Numbered from the stretch's first letter, positions 7,902-16,897 are shown. The stretch is DNA of 27,298 bases from H111-94 sp034436045 (GCA_034436045.1 DAOTVZ010000166.1:1-27298); one strand, 5' to 3'. Translations and numbers: made by a program. The notes: a model not told the origin generated them from the sequence alone.

Positions 7902-10262
7902 ATGATTGAACATTCGGCGTTCCAGGCTGATGATTGGAGTATTCACGAAAGACATTTCCATTTTGATATTCAGGCACAAACGGAGTCCATTTTCGCCCTT
8001 TCTAATGGACATATCGGGTTGCGTGGCAATCTCGATGAAGGGGAGCCGCACGCCATTCCCGGCACCTATCTCAACTCCGTCTATGAACTACGTCCATTAC
8101 CCCATGCTGAAACTGCTTATGGCTACCCTGAGTCAGGCCAGACAATGGTTGATATTACAAACGGCAAGCTTATCCGGCTGCTAGTCAATGACGAACCTTT
8201 CGACGTCCGCTATGGTACTCTCCAACAGCATGAACGAGAACTTGACTTGCGCAATGGCGTACTCCGGCGCAACGTATACTGGATCTCGCCTGCCGGGCAG
8301 GCCGTGAAAGTATCCTCTGTGAGAATGGTATCGTTCACACAAAGAGCTATCGTCGCGATTAGTTACGAGGTTGAGCCGGTGGATCAACCAGCACGGATTG
8401 TCCTGCAATCGGAATTAGTCGCCAACGAACCGCAGCCGCCACAGAGCCATGACCCACGTGCCGCCGACGTTTTCACCGCCTCTTTTGAGAGCGAAGAACA
8501 TCTGGCACAAGGTCAGCGCGGCCTGCTGATTCACCACACCCGTTTCAGCGGACTACGTATAGGCGCTGCAATGGATCATTCTATCGAATGCCCCGCTAAA
8601 ATGGTTGTTGAGTCTGAAAGCACCGCTGACGTGGCCCGTATCACTATAACAGCGCGTCTGCAACCCGGTGAACGACTACGGATTGTCAAATTTGTTGCTT
8701 ATAGCTGGTCCAGTCTGCGCTCACGTCCCGCGATTCATGACCAGGTGATGGCGGCGCTATCCGCTGCCCGCTTGACTGGCTGGGAGGGCCTGCTCGCTGA
8801 ACAACGAGCCTACCTGGACGATTTCTGGCATCAGGCCGATGTCGAAGTAGAAGGCGATCCGCCGATTCAACAGGCAGTACGGTTTGCTCTCTTTCATGTT
8901 CTGCAAGCAGGCGCACGTGGAGAACGTCGGCCCATTCCGGCGAAAGGGCTGACCGGTCCCGGCTATAACGGCCATACCTTCTGGGACACAGAGATCTTCG
9001 TTTTGCCGGTGCTGACGCTGACCCAACCAACCGCCGCCGCCGACGCCTTGCGCTGGCGTTACTCCATTCTTGAGAAAGCCCGCGAGCGCGCTCGCCAACT
9101 TGGCTTGCGCGGAGCCGCCTTCCCCTGGCGCACTATTGCGGGTGAAGAATGCTCCGGCTACTGGCCAGCCAGTACTGCCGCCTTCCATATCAATGCCGAT
9201 ATTGCTTACGCAGTCACACAATACATTGGAGCGACCGGCGATACCACCTTTGAGCAAGAGGTTGGTCTGCCCTTGCTTGTGGAAACGGCGCGCTTATGGC
9301 ACTCGCTCGGTTATCATGACGCCCGGAGCCAATTTCGTATCGATGGCGTCACCGGCCCCGATGAGTATAGCGCTCTCGTTGATAATAACGTCTACACCAA
9401 TCTCATGGCTCAGCACAACCTGCGCGCGGCAGCGGACGTTGCGGAGCGCTACCCGCAGGCTGCTCAGCAGTTGAACGTGACTGCCGATGAGATTAGCAAC
9501 TGGCGTAGAGCCGCCGAACAAATCTTCCTTCCTTATGATCGACGGCTCGAAGTGACACCCCAGGATGAAAACTTCACAGAACATGCGGTTTGGAACTTCG
9601 CCAGCACCAGACCGGACCAGTATCCGCTCTTTCTCCACTTTCCCTACTTTGATTTGTACCGCAAACAGGTTATCAAACAGGCCGACCTGGTGCTTGCCAT
9701 GCAGCTACGTGGGGACGCCTTCACACTGGAACAAAAGGTACGTAATTTTGCCTATTACGAGCCGCTAACCGTGCGCGACTCCTCGCTTTCCGCCGCCACA
9801 CAGGCAGTCCTCGCCGCCGAAGTGGGCCATCTCCAACTGGCCTATGACTATCTCAGTGAGGCTGCTTTTATCGACCTCTATGACTTACAACATAACACGC
9901 GCGATGGACTCCACTTGGCCTCGCTGGCAGGCAGTTGGACGGCGCTGGTCATGGGCTTCGGCGGTCTGCGCATGCACAATGGTTCACCCTCTTTCACACC
10001 TCGCTTGCCAGAATGTTTGCAACGACTGACCTTCCATCTCCTGTTTCAGGGCCGTCGCCTTCAAGTCGAGGTACAGGAGAAAAAAGCCACTTACCGCCTA
10101 CTCGATGGCCCAGCGCTCAAGACGAAACACTACGGAGAGGAAATCACCATCTCCGTAAATCAGGCCGTTAGCTGCCTGATTCCACCAATACAGGTGAGTT
10201 CACCACCTGAACAACCTCCTGGCCGTAAACCGATGCCGCGCGATTCGCACTGCCTCTCCTGA
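7902..10262 (+). CDS. Glycoside hydrolase family 65 phosphorylase (trehalose/kojibiose/maltose phosphorylase type)
   Basis: The 786-residue product has the GH65 layout: an N-terminal beta-sandwich (about 1-270), a linker, the (alpha/alpha)6 catalytic barrel (about 320-690) and a small C-terminal beta domain. The general acid is E488 in DGVTGPDEYSALVDNN. RKQVIKQADLVLAM, the phosphate-site-like RDSSLS (625-630) and NTRDGLHLASLAGSW (665-679) are all family hallmarks. GH65 phosphorylases cleave an alpha-linked glucose disaccharide with phosphate to beta-glucose 1-phosphate plus glucose. There is no fused beta-phosphoglucomutase domain, and no separate gene for one is visible nearby. The linkage specificity cannot be read from sequence alone. 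An AAGGAGAGG site precedes the ATG. It probably works with the amylosucrase in alpha-glucan and disaccharide metabolism. Confidence 0.9.
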   Translation: MIEHSAFQADDWSIHERHFHFDIQAQTESIFALSNGHIGLRGNLDEGEPHAIPGTYLNSVYELRPLPHAETAYGYPESGQTMVDITNGKLIRLLVNDEPFDVRYGTLQQHERELDLRNGVLRRNVYWISPAGQAVKVSSVRMVSFTQRAIVAISYEVEPVDQPARIVLQSELVANEPQPPQSHDPRAADVFTASFESEEHLAQGQRGLLIHHTRFSGLRIGAAMDHSIECPAKMVVESESTADVARITITARLQPGERLRIVKFVAYSWSSLRSRPAIHDQVMAALSAARLTGWEGLLAEQRAYLDDFWHQADVEVEGDPPIQQAVRFALFHVLQAGARGERRPIPAKGLTGPGYNGHTFWDTEIFVLPVLTLTQPTAAADALRWRYSILEKARERARQLGLRGAAFPWRTIAGEECSGYWPASTAAFHINADIAYAVTQYIGATGDTTFEQEVGLPLLVETARLWHSLGYHDARSQFRIDGVTGPDEYSALVDNNVYTNLMAQHNLRAAADVAERYPQAAQQLNVTADEISNWRRAAEQIFLPYDRRLEVTPQDENFTEHAVWNFASTRPDQYPLFLHFPYFDLYRKQVIKQADLVLAMQLRGDAFTLEQKVRNFAYYEPLTVRDSSLSAATQAVLAAEVGHLQLAYDYLSEAAFIDLYDLQHNTRDGLHLASLAGSWTALVMGFGGLRMHNGSPSFTPRLPECLQRLTFHLLFQGRRLQVEVQEKKATYRLLDGPALKTKHYGEEITISVNQAVSCLIPPIQVSSPPEQPPGRKPMPRDSHCLS

Positions 10263-10274
10263 TTTCATGCTTGC

Positions 10275-12620
10275 TTATTCATGCGGAGGCGGTGTAGAGC
10301 GCCCTTGCCAGCGCATCGGCTGCAACCTGGAGCGCCGGTCAGATGGCTGTTGCTGAGGTGGCACAGCCCACCCTTGCTGCTCCTGCACACCTGACTGCTG
10401 TTGCTGCGTGGCCCACTGCTGAGCGGAAGCATCGACCATACTGCCGGGGCTATCGCCGCTACCATTATACTGGACAGTTGTAGGGGGCGGCGGCGTTAGA
10501 AATGATTGCCCCGACCTGGGGGTGCTATACGGATTCCCATTGCTTATTTGGAGAGGATGCTGATTCGCAGCACCAGGCGTATTTAGAGCGTATGCTCCAT
10601 TCCCGGCAGGCAATGCTCTTCCCTGCTGCCCCGCGCCACTGCTCGCGTTAAAAACCGGGCGATTGTTATTACTCTCTTCACGAACCTTAAAGGCCTCCAC
10701 TGAGGTCAGCAGATGTTCGGCCAACCTGGCTAGATAACTCATCTGTTCCGATGTCTCGCGCGTACTGACGCTACTCTGCTGCGTTGAGGCAGAGACAACC
10801 TGCATAATATGCACCACAGAACTGGAGGACTGCAATTGTTGCATAGCCGCACGGTTAATCGCCTCCACCTCGCTTGCCTGTTGCTCAATCACCGAGAAGA
10901 TTGACTCCAGCGCAAGGCCAGATTCTTGCGCCAGTTTGGTATCAACCATCGTTTCACGGGTCGTCTCGCGCATCGACACGGAGGCCGAATTAATACTCTC
11001 ACGAACGCTACGTACAATCTGGGAGATCATACTAACCTGCTCTTTCGCCAGTTCGGCCAGACGTCGTATATCGCTTGCGACCGCAGCGAAACCGGTGCCA
11101 TTCTCGCCCGCCATCGCTGCCTGCACCGAGGCATCCAGCGCGAGACGATTAGTCTGCTGGGCAATACTGCTGATGACCGTTATGATCTCGTTGATCGCCT
11201 GTGAGTGTTCATCCAATGCCAGCACTTTCTCACTGGTCGCCTGAACATTGTCCTGAATGCGCCCGATACCGGCAATGGTCTGATGAACCGTTTCTCGTCC
11301 ACTATCCACGCTGCGACGTGCATCCATCGTCATCTTGTATAGTCGCTCAGCACGCTCGGCCACCTTGCGGCTCGAATCTGCCATCTGCTCAACCTCTACC
11401 GCTGCCTCAGCGATCTGGCGAATCTGCACATCCGCCGTTCTCACCAGTTGAGCCATACGTTGAGCCGTCATCAGCGTAGAATTCTTCACCTCGCGTGAAA
11501 CCCTCTTCACACGTACAATCAGACCATTCAACTCTTCGATCATGTAATTGATGTAGTCAGCAAGCACACCAAGTTCACCCATCGTAACATCGGCTTGCAC
11601 GCGCAGGTCGCCCCGACCCACCCCACTCACTTCACTCATGAGCTTCTCAACCTGTGCTTGCAGCTCAGCATGACGCGACTGCGCTTCCTGGGCAAGCTTT
11701 ACGATGTTATCAAGCATCGCATTCATTAAGACAGCTACCTGGTGAATCTCATCCTTCCCTCCAATATCAGCGCGCGCGCTGGTATCTCCTCTGGCAATAC
11801 GCCGCGTCAAGGCTGCCAGGTAACGTAGCGGCTGCGTGATCGTAAAATTGATGATGGTACCGGTCGCTACCACCACCAGGATGGTACAAAGCAATGCAAT
11901 AACGGTCGCAAAGACCATCGGATTGGTTTGAGAGGGACCGACCGAGGTCACGACTTCACCCATATCCTGGGCTAATGTGACAAGGCTCTGCCAACTGTTA
12001 TTCAGATTGAGAAATGCCTGGTCGGCCTGAAAGAGAACTGCATATGCCTGCGTGTATGCCTGAGCAATCGGCTGATGTTGTCCTGCCGTACTTTGCAAGC
12101 CTTGAAGGATAGATAACTCTTGATCTTGTAATTGCTTGTAGAGAGGCCACTGTTGCTGAATAACCTGGTTCAGCACCTTCTGTTGCTGCTGAATCATGTT
12201 TGTGTTGGGGTCGTCACTGAGTAGAATACTGCGGATCCCACTCATGTTACTGGAAGTGGCTACCAGATAATTCTGCTGGTAGCTGGTCAGAGTCAACCCG
12301 AAAGCCACTTCGCGATCCTTAATCTCTCGCCCGATAAATTGTGCCGAGGCCCCCATGGAGGGATCACCGACGCTATTACTGGCAAATACCTGAGCCAGAT
12401 AGGCTTGCAGAAATGCGTTCATGCGTTGCAGGCTGGCCTGCTGTTGATAAGCAGTACTCTGTGCGGCAAAGCTGGCTTGCACGGCCTGGTCGCGTACATT
12501 AATCGCGTTGAGATAAAAGGAGCCGAGCAAGATAACGACGACCGCCGGAATAATCGTTGCGACCGCAAATGCGATAAAAATGCGGCGAAATATAGGAATA
12601 TTATTCAATCCCTTAAACAT
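10275..12620 (-). CDS. Methyl-accepting chemotaxis-like signalling protein (HAMP + MCP domain)
   Basis: A transmembrane receptor of 781 residues. TM1 is about 14-37, an extracytoplasmic Gln-rich helical sensor runs from about 40 to 233, TM2 is about 235-258, a HAMP domain is about 257-310, and a second HAMP-like or helical segment is about 318-375. The long MCP coiled coil ends near 650. The hairpin tip reads IAQQTNRLALDASVQAAMAGE, closer to PilJ-type receptors than to Tsr/Tar, because the usual NAAIEAARAGE is changed at several positions. The last 130 or so residues are a Pro/Gln/Gly-rich low-complexity tail, unusual for this class. It converges on GH65 with a 12-bp gap. It lies 80 bp downstream of a binding lipoprotein on the same strand, a possible ligand-presenting partner. 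No che genes are seen in the window. Confidence 0.88.
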   Translation of the reverse strand: MFKGLNNIPIFRRIFIAFAVATIIPAVVVILLGSFYLNAINVRDQAVQASFAAQSTAYQQQASLQRMNAFLQAYLAQVFASNSVGDPSMGASAQFIGREIKDREVAFGLTLTSYQQNYLVATSSNMSGIRSILLSDDPNTNMIQQQQKVLNQVIQQQWPLYKQLQDQELSILQGLQSTAGQHQPIAQAYTQAYAVLFQADQAFLNLNNSWQSLVTLAQDMGEVVTSVGPSQTNPMVFATVIALLCTILVVVATGTIINFTITQPLRYLAALTRRIARGDTSARADIGGKDEIHQVAVLMNAMLDNIVKLAQEAQSRHAELQAQVEKLMSEVSGVGRGDLRVQADVTMGELGVLADYINYMIEELNGLIVRVKRVSREVKNSTLMTAQRMAQLVRTADVQIRQIAEAAVEVEQMADSSRKVAERAERLYKMTMDARRSVDSGRETVHQTIAGIGRIQDNVQATSEKVLALDEHSQAINEIITVISSIAQQTNRLALDASVQAAMAGENGTGFAAVASDIRRLAELAKEQVSMISQIVRSVRESINSASVSMRETTRETMVDTKLAQESGLALESIFSVIEQQASEVEAINRAAMQQLQSSSSVVHIMQVVSASTQQSSVSTRETSEQMSYLARLAEHLLTSVEAFKVREESNNNRPVFNASSGAGQQGRALPAGNGAYALNTPGAANQHPLQISNGNPYSTPRSGQSFLTPPPPTTVQYNGSGDSPGSMVDASAQQWATQQQQSGVQEQQGWAVPPQQQPSDRRSRLQPMRWQGRSTPPPHE

Positions 12621-12700
12621 AATGCCGTTTATTCCTTCCTGACATGGTAGCGCATCACTAGAGTGTGAGCCGATCTTCCTCTAAAATCGCAAGACCATTG

Positions 12701-14005
12701 TCATAGTGATGCCCCACATGGCACATTCGTCATTCCCCCACACACAGGCACCAACGAACCACTTTGCCATGTGATTGGCCTGAATCTGGGATTAGCCACA
12801 GCGATAGAGTCGGGATACACAGGGATCAATGACCCGTTTTGCCATTGGAACAGATATGCTAAGGCGAGGGTATTCTGTCCCGTACTATCAAATTGTACCG
12901 ATCCCTGTACGGAATTGAAGATATCTGAATGCAATTCATGCATCAGTTTGGCGTTATCCAGGCTTTGCGTCTTCGTAATGGCCTGCGCTACCACCTGCCC
13001 GACAGAGAACGCCTCCGCGACATCCGCGTTAATATTATCGGCTGTTCCGCCATATTTCGCCAGGTACGCCTGCACCATCTGCGCATTCTGGAAATTATCG
13101 ACCTGCGGATACCACCCGTTCGGTACCATAATTCCTTGTGTATACTTTTCACCCCCTATTGCCTTCACAAAAGCCTCGCCCTGATCAGGCCCGGCGGTAG
13201 CAATAATCATTTTTGGATTATAGTTCGCTTGCCTGAACCGCTGGATGAAGGCGGCGATATCAGGAAGGAATGTGCCGACAATCACGATCTGCGCCCCCGA
13301 CTGAATAATCTTGTCGGCAATGGGAGTAAAATTCTTGGTATCACTTGAATAGACATCGTAATACACCGGGGTAACGCCCCCTTGAGTTAGCAGAGGCACT
13401 ACCTTGTCTATCTGTGGTTGTGTAAATGGATCGTCTTCTGTCGCATAGGCAACGGTGGTCGGGCGTATAGCTTTGGGTAGCGATAGCACATATAGGGCAA
13501 AGCTGATCAGGTTTTCGTCAACCGGCAGTGAAACATCGAAGACATTGGTAAACCCTTGCGTGAAAACCGAAGGGCCACCCCCTGACCCCTCTACCAATGC
13601 ATAGCCATATCTGGCCGCCACAGGTGCCGCCGCCAACGTCAACAGAGTGGAGAACGGCCCGAAAACAAGATTGACATGGTCAACTGTAATTAACTGCTTA
13701 TAGTTCGCAGCAACTTTGCTCTGGGTACTGTCATCGTGTAAAATAACTAGTTGAACCGGACGACCGAGCAGCCCACCATTTTGATTCACCATATCAGCCC
13801 AGAGCTGATAGCCCTGCTCGGATGCCTGCCCGTCCTCGGCGAACTGACCGGAGGACGACAACGAAATACCGATCTTAATAGGAGGCCCGCTTACATTCGA
13901 GCTAGAAGCTTGCGTTGTACAGGCGCTAAGAGCCACGAGTACAACAATGAAAAGAGTTAGCAGTCGCAGGATATTCCTTCGACTTCCAACAGACCATCGA
14001 TCCAT
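12701..14005 (-). CDS. Branched-chain amino acid-type ABC substrate-binding lipoprotein (periplasmic-binding-protein family 6)
   Basis: The product is 434 residues. I start it at the internal ATG at 14005, directly behind GAAGGAGGG, rather than at the ATG 69 bp further upstream. This gives a clean lipoprotein signal peptide: an RR-containing n-region, a hydrophobic stretch LLTLFIVVLVA and a lipobox LSAC with C29 as the lipidated residue. The mature part begins IKIGISLSSSGQFAEDGQASEQGY, the usual first strand of LivJ/AmiC-type binding proteins, and VFGPFSTLLTLAAAPVAARYG is the second typical element. The family binds amino acids, amides or aromatic acids outside the membrane. No permease or ATPase genes are adjacent. 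It directly precedes the chemoreceptor gene, so a sensing role instead of transport is plausible. The ligand is unknown. Confidence 0.9.
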   Translation of the reverse strand: MDRWSVGSRRNILRLLTLFIVVLVALSACTTQASSSNVSGPPIKIGISLSSSGQFAEDGQASEQGYQLWADMVNQNGGLLGRPVQLVILHDDSTQSKVAANYKQLITVDHVNLVFGPFSTLLTLAAAPVAARYGYALVEGSGGGPSVFTQGFTNVFDVSLPVDENLISFALYVLSLPKAIRPTTVAYATEDDPFTQPQIDKVVPLLTQGGVTPVYYDVYSSDTKNFTPIADKIIQSGAQIVIVGTFLPDIAAFIQRFRQANYNPKMIIATAGPDQGEAFVKAIGGEKYTQGIMVPNGWYPQVDNFQNAQMVQAYLAKYGGTADNINADVAEAFSVGQVVAQAITKTQSLDNAKLMHELHSDIFNSVQGSVQFDSTGQNTLALAYLFQWQNGSLIPVYPDSIAVANPRFRPITWQSGSLVPVCGGMTNVPCGASL

Positions 14006-14200
14006 ACACCCTCCTTCACCAGGGGTACATGCTCTGAGCAATGCTATCTTTTCCCCTCGCTTTAACAGTGTCATTCTAAGCCATCATACATCTTCTCCAA
14101 AAATACTTTTCTACACTAACATAACTCATCAATGAATACAAATAACTAGCCCTTTTTACCTAGATAACTCAGATATCCAGGCCTGGGACTATTGACGAAG

Positions 14201-14251
14201 CTGAGATCATGAGTCTGAGACCCCTGGTGGGCCTCAGACTCATGATCTCAG
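14201..14251. repeat. 19-bp perfect inverted repeat next to the dehydrogenase stop codon
   Basis: CTGAGATCATGAGTCTGAG (14201-14219) and CTCAGACTCATGATCTCAG (14233-14251) are perfectly complementary across a 13-nt loop. Outside them AAGC and GCTT extend the stem after one bulged base. It begins 2 nt past the dehydrogenase stop codon on the minus strand, so it is the 3' end structure of that transcript. No T-run follows, so it may stop transcription poorly and instead protect the RNA 3' end. A 10-bp palindrome CCAGGCCTGG lies at 14177-14186. Confidence 0.6.
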
Positions 14252-14253
14252 GC

Positions 14254-15468
14254 TTATCGACTGGCTACAAGTTCTACCTTTGTCCAACCAGCTTCGCGCT
14301 TGTCAAAAGCTTTATAGGCTTCTACCGCTTCATCCATCCCTTTTGTCTGCGTAAGAATGCTCAGGGGCTTAACTACGCCACTCTCCACCAGTCCAACCAA
14401 CATGGGCAAGTATTTACGATGATGACAATTGCCCATATTCAGCCGGAGATTTTTATTCATCGCCATTCCAATAGGATAGCTGCGCAGCGCGGGCGGATAC
14501 ATACCAACTATCGAAATGGTACCTGCTTTGGCTACTGCCTGGACAGCCCAGTTGGCGGCCTGCGAAGGCGCATCACCAGGATGCCAGTTCCCGTCCTGCG
14601 GCGCAGGCTGCGCCAGAATCTGCTGAAGTTCTTGCTGAAAGATGGAGGACAGTTGCTGACTCCGCTGCATCGCCGGCCCTTTGTGGGGACTATTCGCATC
14701 GACGCCAACCGCATCAATGGCACGATCAACCCCAATGCCACCGGTTAATCGGCGAATTGCCTCGACCGGGTCCTCGGCCTCGTAATCGATGACCTCCGCA
14801 CCCTGCGCCCGCGCCATCGCCAGCCGATCAGGCAGAGTATCTATAGCAAAAATGCGTCCGGCTTCCATGAGTTTTGCACTGGCAATCACTAGCTGGCCTA
14901 CCGAGCCACAACCAAAAACCGCGACGGTATGCCCCGGTTTGATCTTCGCCATTTCCGCTGCATGGTAGGCCGTAGGGAAAATGTCTGAAAGCAGGATAGC
15001 CTCGTCATCGCTGATATCATCAGGCAATTTGACCGGCCCTACGTTGGCAAAAGGAATACGCGCTTTCTCTGCCTGCAATCCGTTGAAGGGGCCGCTCTCT
15101 TTAGGGCCGCCGAAGAAGGCTGTACCTGCCAGTGGCCCATTGGGGTTGGCATAATCACACTGCGCATAATAGCCTGCTCGGCAATAGGAGCAGTAACCAC
15201 AGGCAATCGTTGCCGGAATAACGACACGGTCCCCGACATTCAGGTTACGCACGTCAGGTCCCACCTGCTCAACTATACCTACCCCTTCGTGCCCAAGAAT
15301 GGTCCCCGGCACCATACCGGGAAAAGTACCGCGAATCAAATGGAGGTCTAACCCACAGATGGCGCTCGACGTGATACGGACAACGGCGTCTGTTGGCTGC
15401 TCAATCTTCGGCTCCGGCACATCATCTACTCTAATATTACCGACACCGTGAAAAACCACTGCTTTCAT
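14254..15468 (-). CDS. Zinc-dependent alcohol dehydrogenase family protein (formaldehyde dehydrogenase-like)
   Basis: A medium-chain dehydrogenase/reductase of 404 residues. The start at 15468 (MKAVVFHG) is chosen because AAGGAAAGGG lies just upstream and the family always begins there; the frame itself extends 27 codons further. Catalytic zinc ligands C38 and H60-E61 are visible, as are the four structural zinc cysteines C90, C93, C96 and C104. The Rossmann motif is AVFGCGSVGQ with an acidic IDTLPDR after it, suggesting NAD. The insert around SPHKGPAMQRSQQ..NWHPGDAPSQ is typical of the glutathione-independent formaldehyde dehydrogenase-like subgroup. It likely oxidises an alcohol or aldehyde in the cytoplasm. 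The exact substrate is unknown. The 3' end runs into a 19-bp hairpin. Confidence 0.9.
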   Translation of the reverse strand: MKAVVFHGVGNIRVDDVPEPKIEQPTDAVVRITSSAICGLDLHLIRGTFPGMVPGTILGHEGVGIVEQVGPDVRNLNVGDRVVIPATIACGYCSYCRAGYYAQCDYANPNGPLAGTAFFGGPKESGPFNGLQAEKARIPFANVGPVKLPDDISDDEAILLSDIFPTAYHAAEMAKIKPGHTVAVFGCGSVGQLVIASAKLMEAGRIFAIDTLPDRLAMARAQGAEVIDYEAEDPVEAIRRLTGGIGVDRAIDAVGVDANSPHKGPAMQRSQQLSSIFQQELQQILAQPAPQDGNWHPGDAPSQAANWAVQAVAKAGTISIVGMYPPALRSYPIGMAMNKNLRLNMGNCHHRKYLPMLVGLVESGVVKPLSILTQTKGMDEAVEAYKAFDKREAGWTKVELVASR

Positions 15469-15586
15469 CTCAGTACCCTTTCCTTCCTTCTCCCAGGAAA
15501 GCTTTATCCCTGACTTCTTAGCGTAAAATGAAAATCTCTGAGAGGACACGCATGAAGCATTTTCAAAGTGACTTTCTCTACCACAT

Positions 15587-15615
15587 TAGACATATCGCCG
15601 CGCTGCTAGTATACT
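15587..15615 (+). promoter_or_regulatory. Sigma70-type promoter for the methyltransferase
   Basis: TAGACA (15587-15592) and TATACT (15610-15615) are separated by exactly 17 bp and point to the methyltransferase. The predicted start lies near 15622, leaving a leader of about 85 nt. In the leader, GAGGAGAG precedes an ATG at 15633 in a different frame from the methyltransferase. Confidence 0.55.
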
Positions 15616-15708
15616 CTTAATGAGGAGAGCCAATGGACACAGATACTATTGCGATCCATTCCGCGTTCAACCACTCCCACGTTCTCAGTAGAAGGAGCAT
15701 GATTCAGT

Positions 15709-16521
15709 ATGCCAGACAGTGGTCAGCAAAATTTTTCCCAGCGAGCCGGTGGGCAGGAACCAACAACGCTTGTGCAGCAGCGTTTCGGCGCGACAGCACA
15801 GGCTTACGCCACAAGCTCAGTGCATGCCAGTGGGCCAGACCTGCAATGGCTGGTCGAGGCTGCCGCTCTGACAGGTCAGGAATGTGTGGTGGATCTCGCC
15901 ACCGGCGCGGGACACACCGCCTTCGCGCTCGCCCCCTACGCCAGAGAGGTAATCGCCATTGACATTACAGAGCCTATGCTGGCAACGGCACGCCAGCTTG
16001 CCGACGAGCGCCACCTCACCAATATTCGCTTTCTGAAGGGTGACGCAACTGCTCTACCCCTTCCAGACGCCAGTGTTGAGTGCGTGGCTTGCCGCTACGC
16101 CGCTCATCACTTCTCCCCCATCGCGCAGGCCGTCAAAGAGTGGCAACGTGTGCTCAAAACTGGGGGCAAGCTGTTACTTAGCGATACTATTGCGCCGGAA
16201 GAACCGGAAATCGATGTCTTCGTCAACAAAATTGAGCTACTGCGTGACTCTTCACACATTCGCAATCTCCGCCTCTCGGAATGGCTCCTGCTGCTGAAAG
16301 AGAACGGCTTCGCGGTCAACATTCAACGGCGCTGGGAGATCACAATGGATATGCAGTCCTGGACACAGCGCATGAAAACTCCGCCGGAACATGTCGCTCA
16401 ACTCAAACGCATGTTTAACGAGGCCCCCGCAAAGATCAAAGAACGCTTCCATATCGAGCCGTTCGATGACAATTTCTCGTTTTCCTTGCCGGTTGCCCTG
16501 TTGCTCGCCATAAAACAATAA
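15709..16521 (+). CDS. Class I SAM-dependent methyltransferase (UbiE/COQ5-like)
   Basis: A 270-residue soluble methyltransferase. Motif I reads VVDLATGAGHTAFAL (about 60-74) and is followed by the acidic end of strand 2 in VIAIDITEPML. GDATALPLPDASVECVACRYAAHHF covers motifs II and III, and RVLKTGGKLLLSDTIAPEE is motif post-III, all typical of UbiE/Methyltransf_11 proteins. The start at 15709 lies 11 nt after AAGGAG. An upstream ATG at 15633 has a good ribosome binding site but is in another frame. The substrate is unknown: menaquinone, a small metabolite or a peptide are all possible. It lies about 370 bp upstream of the peptide cassettes on the same strand but has its own promoter and a hairpin behind it, so a link to the peptides is only a hypothesis. 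Confidence 0.85.
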   Translation: MPDSGQQNFSQRAGGQEPTTLVQQRFGATAQAYATSSVHASGPDLQWLVEAAALTGQECVVDLATGAGHTAFALAPYAREVIAIDITEPMLATARQLADERHLTNIRFLKGDATALPLPDASVECVACRYAAHHFSPIAQAVKEWQRVLKTGGKLLLSDTIAPEEPEIDVFVNKIELLRDSSHIRNLRLSEWLLLLKENGFAVNIQRRWEITMDMQSWTQRMKTPPEHVAQLKRMFNEAPAKIKERFHIEPFDDNFSFSLPVALLLAIKQ

Positions 16522-16538
16522 CCCTCATTCTCCCATCG

Positions 16539-16559
16539 GGGCGTGATCTCCTCACGCCC
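16539..16559 (+). terminator. Hairpin after the methyltransferase gene
   Basis: GGGCGTGA (16539-16546) and TCACGCCC (16552-16559) form an 8-bp GC-rich stem with a 5-nt loop, 17 nt after the stop codon. It is followed by CTCCCTGC rather than a T-run, so termination is likely but not certain. It separates the methyltransferase from the peptide cassette. Confidence 0.45.
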
Positions 16560-16792
16560 TCCCTGCTCGCCCGTGAAACCGTCTCTCCCAGACCGTGCAG
16601 TACTCGTTTTACAGATCGCCCGCGAACAAGCAGTCCGGCTACTTTGTAAATTTTACAGGCAAGTCGTATCAGATTGCGCCATATATACATCATTAAAGTA
16701 ATTTATACCCTGACATGCTTTTATTATAAAATATAGATACTTCAAGAGAATATATTTTTAAAATAAATTTTTATAAATGAAGCAAGATGAGC

Positions 16793-16821
16793 TTGACTTT
16801 TACTAGTTTTTCAGGTACATT
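16793..16821 (+). promoter_or_regulatory. Promoter of peptide cassette 1
   Basis: TTGACT (16793-16798), a 17-bp spacer and TACATT (16816-16821) form a near-consensus sigma70 promoter. The same promoter, with one base changed in the spacer, stands before cassette 2. The flanking DNA is AT-rich. Strong expression is expected. Confidence 0.75.
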
Positions 16822-16823
16822 TT

Positions 16824-16852
16824 CTCACGTACCCTGATTGCTTGCACGTGAG
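16824..16852 (+). promoter_or_regulatory. Inverted repeat at the predicted start site of cassette 1
   Basis: CTCACGT (16824-16830) and ACGTGAG (16846-16852) flank 15 nt and straddle the expected transcription start. As DNA it could be an operator; as RNA it would be a 5' hairpin. It is conserved in cassette 2. The half-site CACGTGAG recurs in the sigma-factor upstream region at 24963. Confidence 0.5.
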
Positions 16853-16870
16853 CAGGCCATAAGGGAGTCT

Positions 16871-16897
16871 ATGATTGAAAGGAGATCTACACAATGA
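16871..16897 (+). other. Possible 8-codon leader ORF overlapping the first peptide gene
   Basis: ATG to TGA encodes MIERRSTQ, and its stop overlaps the start of the peptide gene as ATGA. Cassette 2 has the same arrangement at 17505-17531 (MIERRCTQ). The GGAG inside it is the ribosome binding site of the peptide gene. Its own ribosome binding site is only about 3 nt away, so translation is uncertain. Confidence 0.2.

Larger units (their letters stand above)
16773..16896 (+). repeat. Leader/promoter repeat, copy 1
   Basis: This segment upstream of the first peptide gene is nearly identical to 17409-17530 upstream of the second. The differences are a few single bases and a small variable patch near 16853-16867. 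Weaker similarity continues upstream on both sides, including CATGCTTTTATTATAAA at 16714-16730 and 17349-17365. The whole cassette was therefore duplicated. The 372-nt gap 16522-16893 holds this repeat, the hairpin at 16539 and otherwise AT-rich DNA with no gene. Confidence 0.85.

Noticed and set aside
15633..15962. Plus-strand frame with a good ribosome binding site before the methyltransferase
   Set aside because: It runs out of frame through the methyltransferase gene and has no recognisable protein content; at most a leader ORF.
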